64,000 nt of DNA. Source: an uncultured Mobiluncus sp. (GTDB taxonomy: Bacteria; Actinomycetota; Actinomycetes; Actinomycetales; Actinomycetaceae). Where the stretch lies: NCBI RefSeq assembly GCF_902488535.1, contig NZ_CABTWO010000012.1:8442-72441 (forward strand), in the 5' to 3' direction. The position numbers were made by a program, and so were the translations under genes. Under the pieces are notes generated by a model. That model searched no databases and was not told where the DNA came from. It saw nothing but the letters and a program-made list of their open reading frames with translations. Below, in pieces: positions 1 to 9,167 of this stretch; the first letter of the stretch is position 1; each line of letters starts with the position of its first letter.

Positions 1-795
1 CCAGGCGTTATGCATCCAGTATCGGGCAAATCCCCAGCCCGCCCCGTGAGACTGCGCCATCTCGTTTTCATGGTGGGGAAAGCGCAGGTCCAGCCCGCCG
101 CCGTGAATGTCGAATGTGTCGCCCAGGTAGGCCTGGCTCATGGCGGAGCATTCCAGGTGCCAGCCGGGACGTCCGCGTCCCCAGGGCGCGTCCCAAGCCG
201 CATCGGCGGGTTCGTCATCTTTTGCGGCTTTCCACAGGGCAAAGTCGCGAGGGTCGCGTTTGCCCGCCTCGGTGGCGGTGTCGATCTGGGACTCGTCCTC
301 GGTGGAAGCGAGTTCGCTGACCGGCTGGTTCGTCAGCGCGCCATAGTCCGGCAGGGACATCACCGAGAAATACACGTTACCGTTCGTGTCGCTGTAGGCG
401 TGACCCCGTTCAAGCAGGCGCTCAATCAGCGCAATCTGTTGGGGAATATGCGCGGTGGCGTGCGGGGTCACGGTCGGGGGCACGGTGTTCAAAGCCCGGT
501 AGGCAAAGTCGAATTCTCGCTCGAAATGGGCCGCCAGCTCCCACCACGGCACGCCGGCAGCGGCTGATTTAGCCAAAATTTTGTCGTCAATATCGGTGAC
601 GTTGCGCACGTAAGTCACCGCGTATCCCTGCCGACGCAGCCAGCGCACCAGCACGTCAAAGTTCAGTGCGGCGCGCAGATGCCCTAGGTGAGGCGCTCCC
701 TGCACCGTCGGCCCGCACAGATAGAGTCCTACCTTTCCCGGTGTGACCGGCTCAAAGTCGCGGACTTCATGCGTGGCGGAATCAAAAATCTTCAT
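1..795 (-). CDS. cysS: Cysteinyl-tRNA synthetase, N-terminal part (cut by window edge)
   Basis: Charges tRNA-Cys with cysteine in the cytoplasm. The reading frame is open from an ATG at 795 down to base 1, giving the first 265 residues; the C-terminal part, including the KMSKS loop, lies outside the window. My translation shows the class I signature HLGH near residues 36-39, preceded by the CGPTV motif. Probable zinc ligands are Cys27, Cys216, His241 and Glu245, matching the spacing of E. coli CysS. rlmB lies upstream on the same strand across about 210 bases, the usual actinobacterial cysS-rlmB order. Identification is secure; only the missing half limits it. Confidence 0.95.
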   Translation of the reverse strand, partial: MKIFDSATHEVRDFEPVTPGKVGLYLCGPTVQGAPHLGHLRAALNFDVLVRWLRRQGYAVTYVRNVTDIDDKILAKSAAAGVPWWELAAHFEREFDFAYRALNTVPPTVTPHATAHIPQQIALIERLLERGHAYSDTNGNVYFSVMSLPDYGALTNQPVSELASTEDESQIDTATEAGKRDPRDFALWKAAKDDEPADAAWDAPWGRGRPGWHLECSAMSQAYLGDTFDIHGGGLDLRFPHHENEMAQSHGAGWGFARYWMHNAW

Positions 796-931
796 GAGCT
801 AAGTCTAATGGCTTGGTCCGGCTTGGGGCAGTAATCGTGCAAATGCACGAGTGACCGATTGTAAAAGAGATTTTTGGTTTTTCCGGGCACCTGGGATGCA
901 AAACCGCAGGTAAATCCGATTTTAATTTGAG

Positions 932-949
932 GCGGTCGTCTCGAACCGC
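932..949 (-). terminator. Possible weak terminator downstream of rlmB
   Basis: Read on the minus strand, GCGGT and ACCGC form a short stem followed by a T/A-rich stretch. It lies about 55 bases after the rlmB stop. The stem is only 5 bp, so this is weak; it could equally be part of the cysS leader. Confidence 0.25.
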
Positions 950-1004
950 AGTGAAATCGGTCATTCGTGCCAGGCAAACCCCACCCTCGGGGCAGTCGGC
1001 TCGC

Positions 1005-1991
1005 CTAGCCGCGCAGAGCGGCGATTTGGTACAGGGCGATGCCGGTGGCGACAGCGGCATTCAGGGATTCCATGCGTTTATCAATCGGGATGGACACGAT
1101 CTGGTCGCAGGTTTCGCGCACCAGCCGGGAAATCCCTTTGCCTTCCGAGCCGGTTACGACCACCAGGGGCTGATCCGCCAGTGTCAAAGCGGGCAAATCC
1201 ACTTCTCCCCCTCCGTCCAAGCCGATAGCGAACGCCCCCTCCGCCTGCAGCTGCTGCAAGGCATGAGTCAAGTTCCGCGCTTTTGCGACCGGCACAATCG
1301 CCGCCGCCCCCGCCGAAACTTTCCACACGGCCGCGGTGACCGAAGCCGAACGATGCTCGCCAATGATGACCCCGTCTGCTCCGAACGCCGCCGCGGAACG
1401 CAGCGTCGCCCCGAGATTATGCGGGTCGGTTACCTGGTCTAACACAATGAACAGGGGCGGACGTTTCGGCTCAGATTTGGCTCGAGCGACCGCCTGGTCC
1501 CACAAATCCATGACTTCGGCATATTCGTAAGCCGCGATTTCCGCCGCAATGCCCTGATGAGTTCCTCCCGCGGTGATGCGATCCAGGTCGGCGGGGGAGC
1601 ATTCTTGCAGTTCTGCTCCCGAAGCGGCCCCGCGTTGCACCACTTTGGACAGGCGCTCGTCTTTCATGAGCGTGGCGGAAACGAACAGCCGTTTCAGCGG
1701 TACCCCGGCCGCGGCGGCTTCAACTACCGGGTTGCGTCCGAAAATGATTTCGCTGTCCGCAGCGGTGGTGGGCCGGTACTTGTCTTTCGCGGCAGCCCGC
1801 TGGGTTACTCCCGAGGTGTGGGTGGCTTTGCGTTCCGCCTCCAGACGGTCGCGATAGGCCTGGTGGTAAGGGCGATTGACGGCTTTCGGAGTCGGCCCTT
1901 TGCCTTTCAAGCGGTGCCGACGTACCCCGCCGCTACCTTTCGGGGCGTGCGAAGTTGATTTCTTTGGACTCATGCCGACCATTTTACCCAA
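1005..1991 (-). CDS. rlmB: TrmH-family 23S rRNA 2'-O-methyltransferase (RlmB type)
   Basis: SPOUT-class SAM-dependent methyltransferase, probably forming 2'-O-methylguanosine at position 2251 (E. coli numbering) of 23S rRNA. After a basic N-terminal tail of about 75 residues comes the substrate-binding domain (IIFGRNPVVEA). The knotted catalytic domain follows, with NLGATLRSAAAFGADGVII, VTGSEGKGISRLV and SLNAAVATGIALYQ, the three classic TrmH motifs. An internal ATG at 1973 (MSPKK) is an equally good start; neither has a clear ribosome binding site. Transcribed toward cysS. The long lysine/arginine-rich tail is common in actinobacterial members and probably contacts RNA. Confidence 0.9.
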   Translation of the reverse strand: MGKMVGMSPKKSTSHAPKGSGGVRRHRLKGKGPTPKAVNRPYHQAYRDRLEAERKATHTSGVTQRAAAKDKYRPTTAADSEIIFGRNPVVEAAAAGVPLKRLFVSATLMKDERLSKVVQRGAASGAELQECSPADLDRITAGGTHQGIAAEIAAYEYAEVMDLWDQAVARAKSEPKRPPLFIVLDQVTDPHNLGATLRSAAAFGADGVIIGEHRSASVTAAVWKVSAGAAAIVPVAKARNLTHALQQLQAEGAFAIGLDGGGEVDLPALTLADQPLVVVTGSEGKGISRLVRETCDQIVSIPIDKRMESLNAAVATGIALYQIAALRG

Positions 1992-2036
1992 CGTGTTTTC
2001 GCCGGGCGCAAACTCGCGGCGGCCCGGGGCAGGTCG

Positions 2037-2591
2037 TTAGTGCTGGTTAGAATCCGTGCCGGGGAAGGTGTCGTTCGATTCGTCGGACGAGTCGGCGGCG
2101 CGCTGTTCCAAATCGTCGAGTAAGTCACGGATTTCCGACCGTACAAAATCGCGGGTCGCGAGCTCTGACACCGCCAAACGCAAGGCGGCAATTTCCCTGG
2201 TCAAATATTCGGTATCGGCCAAGGTCCGGGCGGCCTGCTGGCGGTCTTGTTCCGCAATGACGCGGTCGCGGTCGTCCTGCCGGTTTTGCGCAAACATAAT
2301 GAGCGGCGCGGCATACGAGGCTTGGGTGGAAAACATCAGGTTCAGCAGGATAAACGGGTAGGGGTCCCAGGGGTTATCCCCTAGGGATTGGGTCAAAATC
2401 AGGTTCGCGGCAATCCAGACCGCCACGAAAACCGTCATCCACAAAATGAACTTGGAAGTACCCATGAACCGGGCGGTGCTTTCCGCCACCCTGGTAAACA
2501 GCGAGCGATCTTGGGCGCCCATCTGGGAGCGGCGCCGACGCCCGAACACTCCGCGGCGTCCTTCGGTGGGGGTCTCCAATCCCTTAGACAT
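2037..2591 (-). CDS. DUF1003 family membrane protein
   Basis: A 184-residue protein of the DUF1003 family, function unknown. It has a basic N-terminus, two hydrophobic helices (about residues 48-65 and 77-100) separated by the family's NPWDPYPFILLN motif, and a C-terminal coiled-coil-like acidic tail. Its start overlaps the end of the upstream MgtE_N/CBS gene by 8 bases, so the two are almost certainly co-translated. This gene pair is recurrent in actinobacteria, suggesting a shared membrane role, but no function can be read from the sequence. Confidence 0.85.
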   Translation of the reverse strand: MSKGLETPTEGRRGVFGRRRRSQMGAQDRSLFTRVAESTARFMGTSKFILWMTVFVAVWIAANLILTQSLGDNPWDPYPFILLNLMFSTQASYAAPLIMFAQNRQDDRDRVIAEQDRQQAARTLADTEYLTREIAALRLAVSELATRDFVRSEIRDLLDDLEQRAADSSDESNDTFPGTDSNQH

Positions 2592-4077
2592 CGGGGTTGA
2601 CCTCCTTACCAGTCTCTCTACCAGCCTCTCTACCTGTTTGCTGACGTGTCTGTTTGCGGCGAACTTTATCCGCCAAGATGGTGCTCACCGTGGGGCTCGA
2701 TACGGGGGCATCGTCCTCATCGTTGGGAGCGCCTTCCGCATCGTCCGAGGCCAAGGCCGAAGCGGTGTCTTCTTCCGTTTCCTCGTCACCGGCGGCGGCT
2801 TCGGCTTCCGCAATGGCGGCTTGTTCGGCTTCGGCGCGGTCCTCCCACCGCCAGTCATCGGGCAGGAGGTGGTCCAAGACGTCGTCCACCGAGACAGCTC
2901 CCAGCAGGGAACCGGAGTTTGGCCCCACGACTGGGATAGCGGTCAGGTTGTAGGTTGCCAGGGTACGCGTCAGGTAGTCTACCGACCGATCCGGGGTCAC
3001 GGCCTCCAGGTCAGTGTCGACAATGTTTCCCAACATGACATTGGGCGGTTCCCGCAAAGCTCGCTGCAGGTGCACCACTCCGATAAATTTTCCGGTGGGG
3101 GTCTCGAGGGGCGGGCGAGCAATCATCGCGATAGCGGCCAGAGCGGGGGGAATGTCTCGGCGTTGCGCGTGCGCGAGCATGGTGGCGACCGTGTCTTCCG
3201 GCGCCAGCACCACCGGTTCGGTGGTCATCAGGCCGCCAGCGGTTTCCTCGTCGTAAGCCAGCAAACGCCGCACGTCTTTCGCCTCTTCTGGCTCCATCAG
3301 TTCCAGCAGGTTTGCCGCGACTTCCCGCGGAAGTTCAGCCACCAGGTCGGCGGCGTCGTCAGGCTGCATGACGTCCAAAACATCGGCGGCTCGCGCCGGG
3401 TCCAGCGAGGAAACAATCTTAACCTGATCGTCTTCCTCCAACTCTTCCAGTACGTCAGCCAGGCGGCTATCGGGCAGCTGGGACGCGATGGAAAGCATCC
3501 GCGAGTCGGACAAATCGTGCAGGGCGTCAGCCATATCAGCGGGTTTCATGTCGCCCAACGTGGCCAGCAGGGAATCTGCCGCTTGATCGGCGCTTCCGAC
3601 GGTCAAACCGGTGACTTCCTCGACCCCCACATGCAAGGTTTCTCCAAGCTTGGTACGGAAAGCCCCCCGGCGCGCCCGCGCTACGTAAAGTTCCGTAACA
3701 GCCCAGGTCCGGTCCTTTTGCCGCTCGATACCCAAGTCGAGAATCTGAGCCTGACCCGAACCGTCCTTTAGCGTCACGACCCGATCCAGTACGTCTTGGA
3801 TCGCGCAGGTTTCCAAAGGCCGGGCCTGGAAACGGCGCAGGTTCACCAGTCCGGTCGTAATGACGGCACCGGACTTGATGGCGGTGACCCGGGTGATGGG
3901 CACGAAAACTCGGTGGGCGCGTGTCACCTCCACCACTAGACCTACGGCAACGGGCGGTCGACGGTGCAGCAAAACGACCACGTCATACACTTTTCCGACC
4001 GGATCTCCAATGGGATCAAAAACGGCGGTTCCCCCCAGGCGTCCCACGAAGACGCGTTCAATTTCGTCTCTGCTCAC
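2584..4077 (-). CDS. PRC-barrel / MgtE_N / CBS domain protein
   Basis: A 497-residue soluble protein with, in order, a PRC-barrel-like N-terminal half (about residues 1-160), an MgtE N-terminal superhelical domain (about 230-330, with repeated ALxxLxD and DDAADLVAELP helices), a CBS pair (about 335-455, TTEPVVLAPEDTVATML and DRSVDYLTRTLATYNLTAIPVVG), and an acidic tail. The membrane domain of true MgtE magnesium channels is absent, so it is not itself a transporter. The family is often annotated as a magnesium transporter; a regulatory, nucleotide- or ion-sensing role with the co-translated DUF1003 protein is my inference. Confidence 0.85.
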   Translation of the reverse strand: MSRDEIERVFVGRLGGTAVFDPIGDPVGKVYDVVVLLHRRPPVAVGLVVEVTRAHRVFVPITRVTAIKSGAVITTGLVNLRRFQARPLETCAIQDVLDRVVTLKDGSGQAQILDLGIERQKDRTWAVTELYVARARRGAFRTKLGETLHVGVEEVTGLTVGSADQAADSLLATLGDMKPADMADALHDLSDSRMLSIASQLPDSRLADVLEELEEDDQVKIVSSLDPARAADVLDVMQPDDAADLVAELPREVAANLLELMEPEEAKDVRRLLAYDEETAGGLMTTEPVVLAPEDTVATMLAHAQRRDIPPALAAIAMIARPPLETPTGKFIGVVHLQRALREPPNVMLGNIVDTDLEAVTPDRSVDYLTRTLATYNLTAIPVVGPNSGSLLGAVSVDDVLDHLLPDDWRWEDRAEAEQAAIAEAEAAAGDEETEEDTASALASDDAEGAPNDEDDAPVSSPTVSTILADKVRRKQTRQQTGREAGRETGKEVNPDV

Positions 4078-4118
4078 GTGTAAATCCTACCTGTTTGTGC
4101 CGGTGGGGGTGGGAAACT

Positions 4119-5039
4119 TCACGAGGCGGGGTGGGGTGGGGTGTCCTCAGAAGGGTGGGGGCGGCGCTTTCCCCACAGGTAGACCGCCGTGAAAGCCACC
4201 AGCAGCGCCGCCAGCAGCCAAAACAGCCAGTTGGGAATGCCGGACAGGGCGCGTTGCACCGCGAACTCCAGATTGGACTGGGCGCTGGCGGACAGCAGGG
4301 AAGTGGCGAGCCCGCCTGGACCCGTCAGCATCAGTACCAACCCCAACAAGGTAATCAACAGTCCGGAAACCAGGTTTCCCACGGTGGAGTCCCGACCCAA
4401 AATCTTGAGGGGACGCGGGCGCAGCACCCGATTTGGAATCAGGTTCCACAAGAATGACAGCACGGCGACCGGGGTAAACATACCTAGGCCGAACGCAAAC
4501 ATGGTAAAAAACCCGGTTACGGGGGAGCCACCGCTGACACTGAAAGCGAGGATGGAACCCAAAATCGGGGCTTGACAGCCGGTCGCGGCGACCCCGTAGG
4601 CGAGGCCCATCAGGAAAATCGCTTCCGGAGCGGTGCGTTCGACCGGGGCGTTCCCGCCCTGCGGGGAGCTGCCCGAAACCGGGGTTCGCCGCGCGGAACG
4701 CCGCCGTTTCCACACTTGGAACCGGCTTTTTAGGCTGCCAAAGTTCGGCACCGGCAACGCCAGAGCTTGCCACACCCCGAACAGGACGATGATCAGTCCC
4801 GCCCACACGGTCAGACCGCGCAGTTTCGCGTTCAGCACCGCACCGAGGGCTCCGAAAGCGGCCCCGGTGGGCAGCAATCCCGCCATGAGTCCCAGGAAAA
4901 ACACGGCCGTGCGGGACGCCAGCTTGGTCTTTGATGAAAAAGCGTATGAAAAGAAAGACGGAATCAGCAGGGCCGAACAGGGCGAAAACAGGGTCAGGAT
5001 CCCTCCGGCATACGCCACCGCGAAGGTTACTGAGTCCAT
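4119..5039 (-). CDS. CcdA/DsbD-type thiol-redox membrane protein
   Basis: Polytopic protein of the cytochrome c biogenesis CcdA family, which passes electrons from cytoplasmic thioredoxin across the membrane. The N-terminus has the family motif GGILTLFSPCSALLIPSF with its redox cysteine. A second conserved cysteine sits in YGVAATGCQAPILGS, about residue 158. About six hydrophobic segments are seen, with a longer C-terminal part than the minimal 220-residue CcdA. A good ribosome binding site (AAGGA) precedes the ATG at 5039. The DsbA-like gene immediately upstream is its likely partner. No cytochrome c genes are nearby, so extracytoplasmic disulfide chemistry is the more likely job. Confidence 0.85.
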   Translation of the reverse strand: MDSVTFAVAYAGGILTLFSPCSALLIPSFFSYAFSSKTKLASRTAVFFLGLMAGLLPTGAAFGALGAVLNAKLRGLTVWAGLIIVLFGVWQALALPVPNFGSLKSRFQVWKRRRSARRTPVSGSSPQGGNAPVERTAPEAIFLMGLAYGVAATGCQAPILGSILAFSVSGGSPVTGFFTMFAFGLGMFTPVAVLSFLWNLIPNRVLRPRPLKILGRDSTVGNLVSGLLITLLGLVLMLTGPGGLATSLLSASAQSNLEFAVQRALSGIPNWLFWLLAALLVAFTAVYLWGKRRPHPSEDTPPHPAS

Positions 5040-5108
5040 TCCGCATCCTTCCTCGCGGGTCTGCCACCCTCAGCGAGCTCGAGAACTGACGTGCCTGGTG
5101 GTCAGGAC

Positions 5109-5951
5109 TTATTTGGTGGCCAAGAATTTTTGGTACTCGATAGAGTGTTCAAAGTACTCAATCGGGTAGGCTCCCGAAATCGTGGAATCACCCAGCACGA
5201 AGAACGGGGTGCCGTTGACGCCAACCGAATGGCCCGATTCGGTTTCTTGGGAGACGGTGGATTGGGTTTCCGGGGCGTTCATGTCGGACTTGAACCGCCC
5301 CAGGTCGGCGATGCCAACGGATTGGGCAATCTGGATGACCTTGTTTTCGTCATAAGTGGGGTGCTCTCCCTCGGGTGCGCTCCCGTAGGCAGCCCGCACA
5401 AAATCCCACAGTTTGCCCTGTTTCATCGCCGCGATCGAAGCCTTGGCAGCGATATCGGACCGGTACTGGTCAGCGAAAATGACCATATTGTGCCACTGAA
5501 TCTTCAGGGTGCCGTCATCGACATATTTCTGCAGTTTCGGCAACGTATCGTTGCCCCAACTGGTACACATCGGGCAAGAAAAATCGCTCAAAACTGTCAG
5601 TGTCACCGGGGCGTCGGGTTTCCCCAAGGTGCGTTCGGGCTCGTCGGCGCCGTCGTGCAGGATTTTCATGGCTTTCAGTCCGCCTTCGTTTGTGACCGAG
5701 GAGGCGAAGTCTTGACCGGGGACCAGGCCCGTTTGGGCCACAAAGTCCGCCACGGCCTTCTGACTGCCGGCGTTGCCGGTGGATGAACCGGAACCGGCAG
5801 GGGAGGCCGCCGGAGGGTTCGCTGTCGGCGCGGTGGCGCGCCCCACAAAAAAAGCGATGACTAAAAGCACCACGATGGCCAGGAGGCCAATAATTTTCAA
5901 AGCCCACAAGTTGGCGGCGCTGCGTTCTTCAGGTTTGTTCTTATCGCTCAT
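5109..5951 (-). CDS. Membrane-anchored DsbA-like thiol:disulfide oxidoreductase
   Basis: One N-terminal transmembrane helix (about residues 17-37) is followed by a proline/serine/glycine linker and a thioredoxin-fold domain of the Thioredoxin_4 (DsbA-like) family. The active site is CPMC at residues 126-129 in DFSCPMCTSW. The cis-proline region is GVNGTPFFVLGD near residue 250. It probably oxidises or isomerises cysteines of exported proteins in the cell wall space. The adjacent CcdA-like gene, 69 bases downstream in the same direction, could recycle it. The start has a GAGGG ribosome binding site. The oxidase versus reductase direction cannot be decided from sequence. Confidence 0.88.
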   Translation of the reverse strand: MSDKNKPEERSAANLWALKIIGLLAIVVLLVIAFFVGRATAPTANPPAASPAGSGSSTGNAGSQKAVADFVAQTGLVPGQDFASSVTNEGGLKAMKILHDGADEPERTLGKPDAPVTLTVLSDFSCPMCTSWGNDTLPKLQKYVDDGTLKIQWHNMVIFADQYRSDIAAKASIAAMKQGKLWDFVRAAYGSAPEGEHPTYDENKVIQIAQSVGIADLGRFKSDMNAPETQSTVSQETESGHSVGVNGTPFFVLGDSTISGAYPIEYFEHSIEYQKFLATK

Positions 5952-6017
5952 TTTCCCTCATATTTCAAATACTTCCTTAAGTAAAGCATAGCGGAAGCGC
6001 GGTTTGCCGCCGGGCGG

Positions 6018-7847
6018 CTACTGTCCGCCCCCGTTTGCGGCCGGGGAGGTTGACTCTGCGGCGGGTGACTGGGTCGCTGCCGATGCAGCCGCATCAGAAG
6101 CCGCGGGGCTGGCAGCCGGTCGGTTCGCCTCCGCCCAGGCTTTCAGACCGTCGAACAAGGATTGGGCGTAGCGTTCCTGGCCCGTATCCGACTTCATGAG
6201 GGCGGCATCAGCGGGGTTGCGCATCTCGCCGAGCTCCACCACCGCGGCGGGCACTTCAGAAAAATTCAACGTCGCCAAATCGGAGCGTTTCCACACCCCG
6301 CTGCTGATGGACCCGCCGGACTGGGGCACGAATCCCCCCTCCTGCAGAGCCTTGACCATTTTGGCAGCCAAATCGGAGGAGGGCTGCTTTTGGGCCTCGT
6401 TCAGTGGCGGCTCGGAAATCATCACGAAGAATCCGTGCTGAGCCGTGTCCGTGGTGCCGTTGGCGTGGAGGGAAACCATCACGTCAGCCCCGACCTTTTG
6501 CGCAAACTGGCCGCGGGCATCCACACACGGCCCTACCCCCGCGTCCGAGTCGCGCGTCAGGAACACGGTAGCGCCTTCGGCCTCCAACTTGGTCTTTAGT
6601 GCGTTCGCAATCTTCCAATTGAACTCGTGTTCGGTGTAGCCGTCAGCGGTAGCGGTGCCGGTCGTGTTGCAGGGTTTTTGCCCCCCGCGCCCGTCGGGAA
6701 CATTCGTCCCGATTTGCTGCCAAGCTGCGGCGTTACCGCCATTGTGTCCCGGATCGAGAGCGACTTTCAGCCCTTTCAGTCCCCCGGCCGCGCCGGCATC
6801 GGGGTTCTCAGACGGTCCCGCGTTTCCGATGGAATCAGGATTGTTCGGGTTCGGTTTGGCAAAGTCGCTGGGGGTAGCCGTGACGGTCACGGTAGGATGC
6901 GGCGCCAGGTTCATTCCCGCGCTGACCCCGATGCCGACGCTGACCAAGGACAGGATAATCCCCCCAGCCAGCAGCACCAGCGGCGAAATCCCTTCGTTAG
7001 GCCGCGGCTCGGGGGTTCCCGTCCCCACCCGGCGCAGCCGTAACTTAGAGGGCCCCTCCGGCGTCTGGGCCGTGAGAGACTTCCACCGCGGCTCGGACAA
7101 ATCCGCTCGTGTACGTGGGGTACCCGAGGCCCTTTGCGGGGTTCGCGGGGATACTGCTTTCAGGTGTTCCCAATCCGTATCCGGGTGTGCCGCGGCACGT
7201 TTGGAAGTCCGCTGCGGCGCGCTGCTGAGAGAATCTGTGCCGGTCCCCAGGGCATCCGCTCTGGGTGGTGTCGCGGCTGCGGCACTGGTCTCGTCCAGGT
7301 CGTCCCATCCGGACACCAAAGATTTCCACCCTTCAGAACGGATCGGTTCGGGTCGGCGCTGCGCGGTTTTGCGCCCGGTTCGGGCTGGTGGCGCGGTGGG
7401 TGCGGCCGGTTCCCCCGGAGCCAGGTGGGTGTCGAAATCCTCGCGCATCGCGTCAGGGATTTCCGCGGCTGAAAGATCCGGAGTATCCGCGGCATCAGAC
7501 CGGGAAAAGGGCGGATCTTGGTGCTGCGGACCGTCCGCGTTCAACATATTTTGGGCATTGGCTAATAAGGCGGCAATACCCGGATTGTCCCCGTAAGGAA
7601 GTTGGGGCAGCTGGCTGGCGCTAGCGGCGCCAGCCGCTTCGGCGGCGGCGGAAAATTCTTCAAAAAAGCTGGCAGCTTTAGCGTCCGCGGGTTTGTGTTC
7701 CGGGTTACGTTCGGAGTCACGGGCGGAATCCGGAGCCGCGGGGAAACGACGGTCCGGGGGCTTGCCCAGTGAGGAGGAACGTGCTGGAGGCGCAGTCGGG
7801 TAATCCTGGGTCGGTTCCCAGGTATCGAATTCCTCCCAGTTGGGCAT
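6018..7847 (-). CDS. N-acetylmuramoyl-L-alanine amidase (Amidase_3) with long N-terminal region
   Basis: Zinc amidase that cleaves the bond between N-acetylmuramic acid and the stem peptide in peptidoglycan. The ATG at 7847 was chosen because AGGAG lies just upstream; the open frame runs further but without a ribosome site. Residues 1 to about 285 are a low-complexity, proline/alanine-rich cytoplasmic region. A single membrane helix follows (LVLLAGGIILSLVSVGIG), then the Amidase_3 domain with zinc ligands in VALDPGHNG, TEHEFNW and VSLHANG and the catalytic glutamate in VVELGEM. The tail is Ala/Ser/Pro-rich. The long cytoplasmic part could link wall cleavage to division proteins; that is inference. 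Confidence 0.88.
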   Translation of the reverse strand: MPNWEEFDTWEPTQDYPTAPPARSSSLGKPPDRRFPAAPDSARDSERNPEHKPADAKAASFFEEFSAAAEAAGAASASQLPQLPYGDNPGIAALLANAQNMLNADGPQHQDPPFSRSDAADTPDLSAAEIPDAMREDFDTHLAPGEPAAPTAPPARTGRKTAQRRPEPIRSEGWKSLVSGWDDLDETSAAAATPPRADALGTGTDSLSSAPQRTSKRAAAHPDTDWEHLKAVSPRTPQRASGTPRTRADLSEPRWKSLTAQTPEGPSKLRLRRVGTGTPEPRPNEGISPLVLLAGGIILSLVSVGIGVSAGMNLAPHPTVTVTATPSDFAKPNPNNPDSIGNAGPSENPDAGAAGGLKGLKVALDPGHNGGNAAAWQQIGTNVPDGRGGQKPCNTTGTATADGYTEHEFNWKIANALKTKLEAEGATVFLTRDSDAGVGPCVDARGQFAQKVGADVMVSLHANGTTDTAQHGFFVMISEPPLNEAQKQPSSDLAAKMVKALQEGGFVPQSGGSISSGVWKRSDLATLNFSEVPAAVVELGEMRNPADAALMKSDTGQERYAQSLFDGLKAWAEANRPAASPAASDAAASAATQSPAAESTSPAANGGGQ

Positions 7848-7867
7848 ATTGCTCCTGTTACTGTGTT

Positions 7868-9103
7868 TTATTGCCCGGTGGCGTCTTGTTGATGGTAGTC
7901 CTGTTTGGCAAAGAAAAATCCTTTGCCCGTGACGGTGTTCCAGCATTGGGTGCCGTTATAGGTCGATTCGCAGGCAAAATCGCCGTAGGTCATGGCTGTC
8001 TCGTGTGGAATCACGCCTCCGCTGGGGGAGTAATCCTGGTTGGGCTGACAAGTGGTGGAAGGGTCGCCGTCCCGCATACTGATGACCAAAGAATCCAGAT
8101 TCGGCTCGCAGCCGGCTACTGAGCTGACAAGGTTGCGGACCTGACAACTAAGTTCATCGCCGTCTACCCGACAGGTGGAGTCTCCGGTTTCGGTGACGAA
8201 AGACTGCATATTTTGGGCACCGGCCGGTGCCGGAGCCACGGTCTGGCTCGGGGATTCGCTGGCGGGAGTTTTTTCTTTGGCTGTGGGAGTTTCGCCCGCG
8301 CTATCGCCGGCGGGGTTCGAGGAATCCGTGTCAGGTTGGTCGTAGCCGCCCCCAATAACCCCGGTCATCACCAAAACTATCGCGACAACCATGCCGATTA
8401 CGGCAACGAGCAAAACCGAAAAAATGACCCACAAAACGGTATTGGATTTTTGTTTCGTAGCTGTCGGTATATAGGGGGCTGGGGTCGGACTCGTCACCGG
8501 GATATTGCCGGTGACGGGAGCCATGTACTGGGTTTGTGCCGTAGCTGGGGGCACTGCGCTATAGAATCCCGCTCCTTCATTCGGATTTGACACGGAGTTG
8601 GGCGGATAGGACGGAGGCAGACCGGAGGTCGGTACCGGGGCGGACACGGGGGTGCTCTGCGGGGGCAGTACGGTGGTTTCTGTCGGGTTTTGTCCCAGTA
8701 TGGAAGTTCGGTTGGGGCTCACGGACGGGGTTTCCCCGGTGGCGGGGGTTGTCGCCGAGTCAGGCGTCACCAGGGTTTCCGGTTGCGATGCGGCGGTTTC
8801 TGTGGGGATGACTGCCGCGGGAGTTGCGGGGGTTGCCGGCTCGCTGGGGGTCGGCGCTGCTGACAGACCGGGAAGGGGAAGGGTAGGCATGGGCATCATC
8901 TGGCCAGCCTCAAAAGCGGCTTGGCGCTCCCGCAGGGCGGCGAGGACTTCGGGCTCATTTTTATTCACGAGCCAGTCGAGCAGTCCGGTATAGGCCGCGG
9001 GGTTTTTCGCGATTAACGGACGCAGCTCCGCATTGGTCGCCAGCTGTTGTAAATCCAAGCTGGGAGTAGACGGGTCACTAGCCTGGGCACGCAGTTCATC
9101 CAT
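7868..9103 (-). CDS. Variant leucine-rich (Lrv) repeat membrane protein
   Basis: The start is set at the ATG at 9103 (MDELRAQASDPS), because the N-terminus from here matches the variant leucine-rich repeat domain found in actinobacteria: LDLQQLATNAELRPLIAKNP, then YTGLLDWLV and PEVLAALRER. A Pro/Thr/Ser-rich cytoplasmic linker follows, then one transmembrane helix (VLWVIFSVLLVAVIGMVVAIVLV). An exported C-terminal domain has five cysteines, including STCRVDGDELSCQ and TQCWNTVTGKGFF. It ends 21 bases upstream of the amidase start in the same direction, so the two are probably co-transcribed. Function unknown; the layout suggests a sensor or scaffold linked to the wall. Confidence 0.75.
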   Translation of the reverse strand: MDELRAQASDPSTPSLDLQQLATNAELRPLIAKNPAAYTGLLDWLVNKNEPEVLAALRERQAAFEAGQMMPMPTLPLPGLSAAPTPSEPATPATPAAVIPTETAASQPETLVTPDSATTPATGETPSVSPNRTSILGQNPTETTVLPPQSTPVSAPVPTSGLPPSYPPNSVSNPNEGAGFYSAVPPATAQTQYMAPVTGNIPVTSPTPAPYIPTATKQKSNTVLWVIFSVLLVAVIGMVVAIVLVMTGVIGGGYDQPDTDSSNPAGDSAGETPTAKEKTPASESPSQTVAPAPAGAQNMQSFVTETGDSTCRVDGDELSCQVRNLVSSVAGCEPNLDSLVISMRDGDPSTTCQPNQDYSPSGGVIPHETAMTYGDFACESTYNGTQCWNTVTGKGFFFAKQDYHQQDATGQ

Positions 9104-9167
9104 ACGGTCATTATTCCACAAAATTGCGTCTTTCCACCTGTAACTTAGGGCTTTGCGGGGTGTAGGG

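Noticed and set aside
10..567. Long plus-strand frame opposite cysS
   Set aside because: It is the antisense of the clear cysS frame and has no recognisable protein features.
796..1004. Possible T-box leader upstream of cysS
   Set aside because: No conserved T-box sequence or stem I pattern found; only a short CGTGC/GCACG hairpin is visible.
2446..3771. 441-codon plus-strand frame opposite the MgtE_N/CBS gene
   Set aside because: Long only because the GC-rich gene on the other strand lacks stops in this frame; no domains and no ribosome site.
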